Source: Syntrophomonadaceae bacterium (GTDB lineage Bacteria > Bacillota_D > Dethiobacteria > DTU022 > UBA8154). From it: a stretch of DNA of 17,018 bases. The stretch lies in assembly GCA_007120815.1 (NCBI GenBank), contig SKMY01000209.1:1-17018 (forward strand), written 5' to 3'. This document shows positions 1 to 7,100 of this stretch, in pieces. The stretch's first letter is position 1. The number at the start of each line of letters is the position of its first letter. The translations under genes and the position numbers were made by a program. The notes under the pieces were generated by a model, which searched no databases, had not been told where the DNA came from, and worked only from the letters and a program-made list of their open reading frames with translations.

Positions 1-570
1 GAAGCAACCTTTTATATCTACTATCCCAATCCCTTCAGGCAGCCGGAATACATCGAAAAAAAGTTGAACTACCTGGTTGAGCGGGGCTTTGAAATCGGCA
101 ACCATACGTACAGCCATGCCAACCTGTCCCGGCTGACCCGGGAAGAGGTACAAAAAGAGCTGGCCATGCACGTGAAAAGCACCCAGGCGTATTTGCCCGG
201 TTACCCGGTGAACTCCCTGGCCCTTACGTACGGGATTTTCCCCCAGGACCCCCAGCTGGCCGTCCAGGGAAGCTACCAGGACACCAGCTACTATCACGAA
301 GCCGTGCTGTTAGTTGGCGCCAACCCTGCTCCTTCACCCTATCACAAAAATTTTACTCCCTCCCGGCTTCCCCGCATCCGGGGCAGCGAAATGAACACCG
401 ACGGGGTGGGGCTGTACGATTGGCTGGAGGTGCTGGAAAACAACCCCCACCGCCGCTATGTCAGCGACGGTGACTCCCGGACTGTAACCGCTCCCGAGTC
501 ACTCAAAGACCGGCTGGACCAGGAACGGGCGGCGGATCTCATTGTGCGCTTTTATGAAAACCAGGAGTGA
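1..570 (+). CDS. Polysaccharide deacetylase (NodB-type), 3' part only
   Basis: The reading frame is open from base 1, so the gene starts before the window; 189 residues are visible. The stretch GFEIGNHTYSH (histidines at visible residues 35 and 39) is the metal-binding HxxxH motif of carbohydrate esterase family 4 (NodB fold), preceded by the usual EATFYI strand. The catalytic TFDDG region would lie upstream and is not seen. Family members remove acetyl groups from peptidoglycan, chitin-like or other N-acetylated polysaccharides outside the membrane; in spore formers several act on the cell wall or cortex. The TTG at 64 is not the start, because the homologous sequence continues upstream of it. 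The C-terminal half (LPRIRGSEMN, then YDWLEVLENN) fits the end of such domains. The stop codon overlaps the left arm of a terminator. The substrate cannot be told from this fragment. Confidence 0.9.
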   Translation, partial: EATFYIYYPNPFRQPEYIEKKLNYLVERGFEIGNHTYSHANLSRLTREEVQKELAMHVKSTQAYLPGYPVNSLALTYGIFPQDPQLAVQGSYQDTSYYHEAVLLVGANPAPSPYHKNFTPSRLPRIRGSEMNTDGVGLYDWLEVLENNPHRRYVSDGDSRTVTAPESLKDRLDQERAADLIVRFYENQE

Positions 571-600
571 GGTGACAGGGAGACTGTTCACCTCTTTTTC
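569..600 (+). terminator. Rho-independent terminator after the deacetylase gene
   Basis: GAGGTGA (569-575) plus CAG pairs with CTG plus TCACCTC (588-594), with one bulged T and loop GGAGA, and is followed directly by TTTTTC. The stem begins inside the stop codon of the deacetylase gene. The T-run lies only on the plus strand, so it should stop plus-strand transcripts before they enter the convergent fprA gene. Confidence 0.8.
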
Positions 601-631
601 TCCCTCTATCAATCCCCTGTACCCCTTCGCT

Positions 632-1825
632 TTAGCGGGCTTTGACTTTAACCGCCATTTCTTTTCCAAAGTTAAAGCACTGTTTGAGTTCCTCTTCGTT
701 GGGGGCCCACTTGATTTTCAATGCCTCCATGGCACGCTCAATCTTGGCCTTGGACAATTTTTCTTCAATGGATTCTACGGCTCCACTGCTCCACCCGTAA
801 GAACCAAAGGCTGCGCCCAACTTGTTACCAGGTTTTAGGGCCACGATTTCATCAAGCAGCGGCGCCAGGGTGGGCAAAAAATCCTTGTGTATGGTTGAAG
901 AACCCAAAATCACGGCCGAACCCTCCAGGATTTCTTTTATGATATCGTTGTGATCAGAAAGGGGCAGCCTGAAAAGCTGTGCCTCTACACCTTCAGACTG
1001 AATACCTTCTATAATAGCGAAGGCCATCTTTTCTGTGCTGTGCCACATGGTGTCGTACGCAACAACAATTTTCTCCCGCCCTTTACCCGAGGCCCATTTT
1101 ACGTATTCTTCTATGATCATGCCAATATCTTTTCTCCAGATAATGCCATGGCTGGGTGCAATCATGTTTATAGGGATATTCATCCCTTTAAGTTCCTCAA
1201 TTTTTCTAAGTACCAGTTTGCCAAAGGGGTAAAGGATATTGGCGTAATATTTTGCAGCTTCTTCCATGACAATATTCAGGTCAACTTCGTCGTCAAAGCG
1301 CTTGGAGGATGCATAGTGCTGACCAAAGGCGTCATTGGGCATTAAAAGGCCGTCTTCTTTAACGTAAGTGAACATGCTGTCAGGCCAGTGCAGCATGGGA
1401 GCTTCAATAAATGTCAGGGTCCTTTTTCCCAGGGAAAGCTCGGTCCCTGACTTGACCACCTGGATATCCCAGTCCTTTTGAAAGTGCTTCTTCAGCCCTT
1501 CTTCACATCGGGGTGAACAAAAAACCGTTGCCCCGGGCGCTTGCTCCATGACTTTTGGCAGGCTGCCGGAATGGTCCGATTCCAGGTGATTGCATATCAC
1601 ATAATCAATTTTTGAAGGATCAATGACTTCGCTGATATTTTTGAGTAGATCCTCTGCAAAGGGTGTGTACACCGTATCTACAAGCGTTACTTTTTCATCG
1701 ATAATCAGGTACGCATTGTAGGTTGTGCCGCGGTGTGTTGATAAAGAGTAACCGTGGAAATAACGCAGGTTCCAGTCGACAATTCCTACCCAGTAAATGC
1801 CATCCATTAGTTGTACTGCTCCCAT
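632..1825 (-). CDS. fprA: Flavodiiron protein (A-type flavoprotein, FprA family)
   Basis: The 397-residue protein has the two-domain layout of flavodiiron proteins: a metallo-beta-lactamase-like di-iron domain (about 1-250) and a flavodoxin domain binding FMN (about 253-397). The iron ligands are visible as H80-x-E82-x-D84-H85, H146, D165 and H226, the spacing found in clostridial FprA. These cytoplasmic enzymes reduce O2 to water or NO to N2O with electrons from rubredoxin or reduced flavoproteins, protecting anaerobes from oxygen and nitrosative stress. No rubredoxin or flavin-reductase domain is fused and no rubredoxin gene lies next to it, so the electron donor is encoded elsewhere. The ATG is preceded by AGGAGGG with about 6 nt spacing. 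It appears to be a single-gene unit with its own extended -10 promoter about 100 nt upstream. O2 versus NO preference cannot be read from the sequence. Confidence 0.96.
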   Translation of the reverse strand: MGAVQLMDGIYWVGIVDWNLRYFHGYSLSTHRGTTYNAYLIIDEKVTLVDTVYTPFAEDLLKNISEVIDPSKIDYVICNHLESDHSGSLPKVMEQAPGATVFCSPRCEEGLKKHFQKDWDIQVVKSGTELSLGKRTLTFIEAPMLHWPDSMFTYVKEDGLLMPNDAFGQHYASSKRFDDEVDLNIVMEEAAKYYANILYPFGKLVLRKIEELKGMNIPINMIAPSHGIIWRKDIGMIIEEYVKWASGKGREKIVVAYDTMWHSTEKMAFAIIEGIQSEGVEAQLFRLPLSDHNDIIKEILEGSAVILGSSTIHKDFLPTLAPLLDEIVALKPGNKLGAAFGSYGWSSGAVESIEEKLSKAKIERAMEALKIKWAPNEEELKQCFNFGKEMAVKVKAR

Positions 1826-1855
1826 AAAAATCCCTCCTGATCATTATTCGTAATT

Positions 1856-1922
1856 GTAACTGCTCAGCCCTTTTATTGTTCCGCTCACGCTGCGAAGCAG
1901 GGGGACAGCTCTATGCAGTTAC
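1856..1922 (-). repeat. Structured element in the fprA leader, with diverged hairpin-repeat copy
   Basis: GTAACTGC (1856-1863) and GCAGTTAC (1915-1922) are perfect 8-bp inverted arms enclosing about 50 nt that also contain the small hairpin CTGC-GAA-GCAG (1890-1900). Within it, 1894-1912 matches the 29-nt hairpin repeat at 15965-16065 at 16 of 19 aligned bases (shared GAAGCA, GGGGAC and TCT blocks). If the promoter call is right, the whole element is transcribed as part of the fprA leader and ends about 30 nt before the ATG. Confidence 0.5.
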
Positions 1923-1926
1923 AGTA

Positions 1927-1954
1927 ATTATAACACAGGTTATTGAATCGTAAA
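1927..1954 (-). promoter_or_regulatory. Probable fprA promoter (extended -10)
   Basis: On the minus strand TATAAT (1932-1927) is preceded by TGT, giving an extended -10. TTTACG (1954-1949) sits 16 nt upstream as a weak -35. A start near 1920 would give a leader of about 95 nt before the fprA ATG. Confidence 0.6.
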
Positions 1955-1969
1955 ACAAGGAATTATTAT

Positions 1970-1982
1970 TGACTGACAGTCA
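1970..1982. promoter_or_regulatory. Operator-like 13-bp palindrome upstream of fprA
   Basis: TGACTG-A-CAGTCA is a perfect dyad around a central A, lying just upstream of the proposed fprA -35. A second short palindrome, AATCATGATT, follows at 1986-1995, and TGACT recurs on the minus strand beyond it. The form resembles TetR-type operators, but no regulator gene is nearby. Confidence 0.45.
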
Positions 1983-2150
1983 TTTAATCATGATTTAGTC
2001 ACGCATGTTCCGCAACTGCGGCGTTTTGATGACGAAAAATGGAAAATAAGGGGGGAGGCGGGCAAAAACATTGGAGAGAATTGCGCTGAATCAAGTCATT
2101 TTACGCACCTTTTAGCAGGGGCAGGTTGGCACACTTCTTGGGTTTCAGGA

Positions 2151-2184
2151 CGAGGGCAGACGATAAAAAGGCGTGCTGCCCTCG
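2151..2184. repeat. 9-bp perfect stem-loop in the intergenic region
   Basis: CGAGGGCAG (2151-2159) pairs perfectly with CTGCCCTCG (2176-2184) across a 16-nt loop. No T-run follows on either strand, so a simple terminator is unlikely. No ORF with a convincing ribosome binding site was found in the surrounding 1983-2217. Confidence 0.6.
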
Positions 2185-2217
2185 ATGACTTTGGGAAAAC
2201 TGCCACGGGCGTGGAAA

Positions 2218-2261
2218 TTAGTCATCTTCACCCCGGGTAATTAGTCATCTTCACCGGGTAA
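2218..2261 (+). repeat. Tandem repeat abutting the DUF456 promoter
   Basis: Two adjacent copies of TTAGTCATCTTCACC followed by (CC)GGGTAA occupy 2218-2240 and 2241-2261; the first has two extra C. The second copy ends 6 bp before the TATAAT box, so the pair covers the -35 region. It may be a double binding site for a regulator, or a remnant of the repeated end of a mobile element. Confidence 0.6.
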
Positions 2262-2264
2262 TTG

Positions 2265-2273
2265 TGCTATAAT
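2265..2273 (+). promoter_or_regulatory. Extended -10 promoter of the DUF456 gene
   Basis: TGC-TATAAT (TATAAT at 2268-2273) is a perfect extended -10, 44 nt before the GTG start. No good -35 lies 16-18 nt upstream; that position is occupied by the tandem repeat. Confidence 0.65.
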
Positions 2274-2317
2274 AACATTAAGGGCATGTTAATCAATTAC
2301 ACGGGGAGGGTAAACAA

Positions 2318-2803
2318 GTGGATTATTTCCCCCTGACGCTGGCCCTGATTCTGTTCGTTTTAGGCATCATCGGGACCCTTTTGCCTGTGATGCCCGGCCC
2401 CATACTGATCTGGCTTGGCATGCTGGTTTACGGGCTTTTAACAGGATTTGAAAACCTGCCCCTGGGCTTTTTTATCCTGCAGGCCCTGGCGGCCCTGCTT
2501 GTTATGGCTGTAGATTACGTGGCAACTGCAGTGGGCACAAAAAAATTCGGCGGCTCAAAAGTATCCATGTGGGGAGCCGTAATCGGGCTATTTGCTGGCA
2601 TCATCGTCCTGGGGCCCCTCGGTATCGTCTTCGGGCCTTTTTTAGGCGCCCTGGTTGGGGAAATGCTCTCAGGCCTCCCCCCAGATAAAGCAATACGCTC
2701 CAGCATAGGCGCGCTGGTTGGCCTCCTGGGGGGTCTGTTCATTAAACTGGCTATTGAAGCCGTGATGATTTACTGGTTTTTCAGAGTTCTGTTAACTGCT
2801 TAA
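2318..2803 (+). CDS. DUF456 family membrane protein
   Basis: The 161-residue protein is almost wholly hydrophobic, with roughly four to five membrane segments and many Gly and Pro residues (for example GTLLPVMPGP near residue 19 and GPLGIVFGPFLGALVGE near 99). This is the pattern of the DUF456 (YqgC-like) family of small bacterial inner membrane proteins, whose function is not established. The start is GTG at 2318, 7 nt after GGGGAGGG (2303-2310). It is a single-gene unit: an extended -10 promoter lies upstream and a hairpin terminator begins 15 nt after the stop. It converges with gpr, and nothing in the context assigns a job. The internal sequence shows two similar Gly-rich halves, which could reflect an old duplication. 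Confidence 0.85.
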   Translation: MDYFPLTLALILFVLGIIGTLLPVMPGPILIWLGMLVYGLLTGFENLPLGFFILQALAALLVMAVDYVATAVGTKKFGGSKVSMWGAVIGLFAGIIVLGPLGIVFGPFLGALVGEMLSGLPPDKAIRSSIGALVGLLGGLFIKLAIEAVMIYWFFRVLLTA

Positions 2804-2817
2804 AGACAAAAGAAAAC

Positions 2818-2846
2818 GGCCCGCAATAAAAGCGGCCCTTTTTTTC
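2818..2846. terminator. Bidirectional terminator between DUF456 and gpr
   Basis: GGCCCGC (2818-2824) pairs with GCGGCC (2832-2837) with one bulged base, followed by TTTTTTTC on the plus strand. On the minus strand the same stem is followed by TTTTCTTTT, 33 nt after the gpr stop, so it can serve both convergent genes. Confidence 0.8.
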
Positions 2847-2878
2847 TTTTTTCCCTCTTACCGGATGGAGGATTTAAA

Positions 2879-3898
2879 TTAGTTTAAGCGCTCTTCCTCT
2901 TGCCGGGCAATGTCTTCATGAAAAGCCGCATCAAGACTGGCAGCTATCACCAGGGAATTGTCCTCAATAAGGGTATCGATCTCCTTGGGGGTAACGATAA
3001 GGTCACCGGAGAATGGCTGCAGTACATCCCGAATAATATCCCGTTTTTCGTTCCAATCCATTTTCTGAACCGCCCCCGCAAATACATTGCCCTGGGGAGA
3101 TTCCCGTTTCATGGCCTCTGCCAGCTTATTCATGCTATCCCCGACTATGGTTACAGCGTCCACCACGGTAGGAATGCCGATAGCGTAGACAGGCACCCCC
3201 ATGGTCTCCCGGTTAATGCCCAACCGACGGTTGCCTACCCCCGATCCGGGAACAACCCCTGTGTCGGCAACCTGGATGGTGGTATGCAGGCGGTGCATGC
3301 GGTGGGCGGCCAGGGCATCGATAGCAACGATCATATCCGGCTGCACGTGCTCGGCGATCCCCCGGATAATCTCACCTGTCTCAATCCCCGTTATTCCCAG
3401 CACACCGGGTGCCACGGCGCAAACCGAACGGTAGCCGTCTCCCAGTATCTCGGGCTTCATTTTCATGATATGGCGGGAAACAAATAACTCTTTTACCACC
3501 CGGGGGCCCAGGGCATCGGGTGTTACGTTCCAATTTCCCAGTCCGATGACCAAAATACTTTGCTGCCCGTTTAAGCCCATAATTTTCCGGAGTTCTTTAT
3601 AGAACATGAGGATAACCTTATCCTGCAGGGCTGCATTTTTTTGACGAAGACCGGGCACCTCCAGGGTCAGGTAGTTCCCCATGTCTTTGCCCATCTTCGC
3701 CGCGCCTTCAGGCGTTGTGATGGATACCCGGTTTATGGTTACTTCTTCATCGCCCCCCTTCTCCACCTGCACTCCCGAGATCTCTTCTTGCTCCGTCACC
3801 ACCTCGTGAGCTTCCAGGGCCAGGTCCGTCCGGATGTTAAACCCGGGAATATACCCCAACTTTGAATCTTCTTTTAGTTCAGAAAAACTAAACACCAT
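2879..3898 (-). CDS. gpr: Germination protease GPR (spore endopeptidase)
   Basis: The 339-residue protein matches GPR, the aspartic-type protease that degrades small acid-soluble spore proteins during germination. The N-terminal IRTDLALEAHE segment (about residues 22-32) lies just after the propeptide region that is auto-cleaved in Bacillus. The core SILVIGLGNWNVTPDALGPRVV (about 114-135) and VAIDALAAH (about 192-200) carry the two conserved Asp regions. It is made in the forespore as an inactive zymogen. An in-frame TGA lies two codons upstream of the ATG at 3898, so translation starts there or at GTG codon 2. Near the start there is only a weak GGGTGAAAG; the good AGGAGGG is 25 nt away, beyond a small hairpin. 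A forespore sigma-G promoter is expected but I could not place one convincingly. In Bacillus gpr lies next to rpsT and holA; here those genes are 6.4 kb away. Confidence 0.97.
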   Translation of the reverse strand: MVFSFSELKEDSKLGYIPGFNIRTDLALEAHEVVTEQEEISGVQVEKGGDEEVTINRVSITTPEGAAKMGKDMGNYLTLEVPGLRQKNAALQDKVILMFYKELRKIMGLNGQQSILVIGLGNWNVTPDALGPRVVKELFVSRHIMKMKPEILGDGYRSVCAVAPGVLGITGIETGEIIRGIAEHVQPDMIVAIDALAAHRMHRLHTTIQVADTGVVPGSGVGNRRLGINRETMGVPVYAIGIPTVVDAVTIVGDSMNKLAEAMKRESPQGNVFAGAVQKMDWNEKRDIIRDVLQPFSGDLIVTPKEIDTLIEDNSLVIAASLDAAFHEDIARQEEERLN

Positions 3899-3905
3899 CT
3901 TTCAC

Positions 3906-3930
3906 CCGGTAATTACCGGAATTCCCTCCT
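3906..3930 (-). promoter_or_regulatory. Distant Shine-Dalgarno plus palindrome before gpr
   Basis: On the minus strand AGGAGGG (3930-3924) is followed by the perfect palindrome CCGGTAATTACCGG (3919-3906), then GGGTGAAAG and the gpr ATG. The 25-nt gap is too long for a normal ribosome binding site. Folding the palindrome as a 5-bp hairpin would hide 14 nt and bring the effective spacing to about 11. Confidence 0.55.
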
Positions 3931-3933
3931 TTA

Positions 3934-4091
3934 TCGTTAAGCGAATATCGTTTCAGAAGCGAGTGTCGTTAAGCGAACCGTCCACTCGCATTTCCTTTTT
4001 AGGTTATCCGAAAATAAAGCGGGTATTCAATAGTATAGAAAAGAATGGCGTTTCCGTTTCCCAAGTATCGGCTCCGGTCATCTTCGCTTAA
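3934..4091. repeat. Threefold TTAAGCGAA motif between the oxoprolinase gene and gpr
   Basis: TCGTTAAGCGAA occurs at 3934-3945 and again at 3966-3977, 32 bp apart (about three helical turns). The core also occurs inverted as TTCGCTTAA at 4083-4091. A 7-bp inverted repeat, GCGAGTG (3959-3965) with CACTCGC (3983-3989), frames the second copy. All three lie in the 204-bp gap upstream of gpr; no other feature was found there. Confidence 0.55.
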
Positions 4092-4102
4092 AAGCGCCGG
4101 GT

Positions 4103-7100
4103 TCACTCCTGGTCCGATTTTTTTCCATAGCCCCCTCCTCCCGGCGTTTCAATGATCAGGATATCCCCTGGGCGGGCGTTAAAAACAGCGGCCCACGCCA
4201 GGTCTATTTCCCGGCCGTCGGCATTGATGAGAAGGTTGCGGCCCTTTTTGCCCGGCCGGCCACCTTCTAGCCCGTAAGGCGCATAATTCCGCCTTCCCGT
4301 AAGCAGGGAAACATCCAGGGGTTCCAGGAAAAGGATCTCCCGGATGATCCCGTCTCCACCAGAAAAGCGGCCGCTCCCCCCGGAACCCCTGCGCACGGAA
4401 AAGCGATTAATCCTTACCGGGTAGCGGGCTTCCACAACCTCGGGATCGGTAATTCGGGTGTTGGTCATGTGGGTGTGAACGGCGGAGGCTCCGTGGAAGC
4501 CTTCCCCCGCACCGGCTCCGCCGCCAATGGTCTCATAATAGGACAGGGCTGCCTGTTTGCCATGGCTTTTCCGACCAAAAGAGATGTTGTTCATGGTTCC
4601 CTGGCTGGCCGCTGCAACCTTTAATGCACCGAAAACGGCGTCCACTATCCGCTGAGAAGTCTCCACGTTACCGCCGGATACTGCGGCAGACTTTTCGGGG
4701 TTATGGAAAACCGGAGGCCTCAGGAGGCAGTTCTCCGGCAGGATAATCGAGATGGGCTTTAAGACCCCGGCGTTTAGGGGAATGTCTTCTTCCATCAGGC
4801 AGCGGAAACAGTAAAGCACAGCACTGGATACGATGGCCGGGTTTGCATTCAGGCTGCCTTCCACGACACCGCCGGTTCCCTGGAAATCAACCGTTACTTT
4901 CCCCTTATCTGTACCCATGTCCCGGAAGTGAGTGATCCTAATGTTTACCACAACAGGCGAACCGTCCTCCAGGTAATCCCGGAAGGAATACTCGCCCGGC
5001 GGAATTTTTAACAACGCCCGGTGCATCATGTTTTCCGCGGCATCCTGGATATGGCCCATGTAGTTTTGAACCTGTTCCAAACCGTAACGGCTGACCAGTT
5101 CCAGCAGGCGGGCAACACCTGTCTGGTTGGCTGCCACCTGGGCATGGATGTCTGCCATGTTGTCCGTTAGAGCTCGAGTCGGGTAGCGGGCTCCCCGGAG
5201 CAATTCTGTGAGTTTTTCTTCGCTGGCCCGGTCATCGCTGACAAAGGGAAACGCCTTGATAAGCACCCCTTCTTCCGCCAGGTTTCGGGCAAAAGGCGGC
5301 ATGGAGCCCGGAGTAATACCGCCTATTTCCGCATGATGGGCCCGGTTAGCGGCGAAAAAAAGCAGTTTCCCTTTCACATCAAAAACCGGGGTAACCAGGG
5401 TGACATCAGGCAGGTGACTTCCACCGTTGAATGGATCGTTGGTAATGTATACCTGGCCGGGCTGCATATCTGGGAACGTTTCAATAATATATTTCACGGA
5501 AGCCGGCATGGCCCCCAGGTGTACCGGTATGTGCGGCGCATTGGCTACCAGTTCGCCCTGGGCCGTGAAGATGGCGCAGCTGAAATCCAGGCGCTCTTTT
5601 ACGTTGGTGGAAAGGGCTGTTTTTTGCAGGGTAGCACCCATTTGCCCGGCAATAGAAGAAAAGGTGTTGTTGAAGAGTTCCAGGGTAATCAGATCTACAT
5701 CTTCCGTTGTTTTTTCCCCGGGGCCTTTTATTATTTTTGCGGCCGTGTCCTGCAAAATAATATTATTTAGACTGCTTACCCGGGCTTCCCAGCCGGAATC
5801 GATTACCAGGGTGCTTCCTTCTTCAATCACCAGGGCGGGGCCAACGATCCGGTCTCCGGGGAGCAGTTTTTCACGCCTGTGGATACCGGCAGTACACCAG
5901 CTGTCTGCCGCGTAAAATCGGCTCTTCCCTTCGGGCAGGGGCCAGCGCTCCTCCACGGCGGAAATAGCAGGCCGGGGCTTTTCTGTCTCGCCGATCATTT
6001 CCACCCGGGCCACGTGAATGTCAACATCCCGGTCGGGATAGATGAAACCATATTGACGACGGTGATGCTCCTCAAAGGCTTTTTTGTAATTTCCATCTCG
6101 GGGTAACGGCACCGTTATTGTCGATTCCTGTCCCCTGTATCGCAGGTCCAGCATCCGGCGTGGAGTCAGAAGGCGCTCTTCCGAGACCCCTTCACCGCAA
6201 ATTTCTTCTCGTAACCGGCGTTCCATCTCCTGGAAAACGCTTTCCAGGCTGTCTAACGCATTCTTGCTGTAGGTCGTTCCCACGGCCTGCTCAGAAAATC
6301 TTTTGATATCGGCCATTCCCATGCCGTAAGCGCTCAAGATGCTCCCGTAAGGGTGAAGTAAAATTTTTTTGATCCCCAGTTCCCGGGCAATGGAGCAGGC
6401 GTGCTGTGGACCGGCCCCGCCAAAAGCAACCAGCACGTAATCGCGCACATCGTAACCCCTCGCCACGGAAATTTTTTTTATGGCAGCGGCGATGGTGCTG
6501 TTGGCAATACGGAAAAACCCTTCGGCCAGCGTTTCCCGGGTATAAGTAAACCCCAGGGAACTCATCCGGGAAATAATTTCGTCCAGGCGGTTTTCCACGG
6601 CATTCATGGCCAGGGGAAAAGCGAAATAATCCTGGAGGACCCGCCCCAGGTAAAGATTGATGTCGGTGACAGTTAAGGGCCCGCCCCGACCGTAGCAAGC
6701 CGGTCCGGGTTCGGCCCCGGCACTGCGGGGCCCCACCCGGGGCAGCTGGCCGTCAAACCAGCAGATAGACCCTCCCCCGGCAGCCACCGTTTCAATCCAG
6801 AGCATGGGAGACACCAGGCGAATCCCACCGCGGGATTCCGGATCGGTGATCTCCATCTCAAAGCGAAAATCAAATTCACCGTGAAAGCGGCTAACATCGG
6901 TGCTGGTACCCCCCATGTCAAAGCCGATGGCATAGGGAAATCCCGCCTGGCTGGCCACCCGGGCGTAACCGACCACCCCGCCGGCAGGGCCGGATAATAT
7001 ACTGTCTTTTCCAGAAAAGCGGTCTGCACTCACCAGGCCGCCGGTGTTGGTCATCAGTTTTAACGAAACTTGGGGCAGACCTGCACGAATGTCAGTAATA

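Noticed and set aside
632..1345. Plus-strand frames opposite fprA
   Set aside because: They are antisense shadows of a clearly conserved gene.
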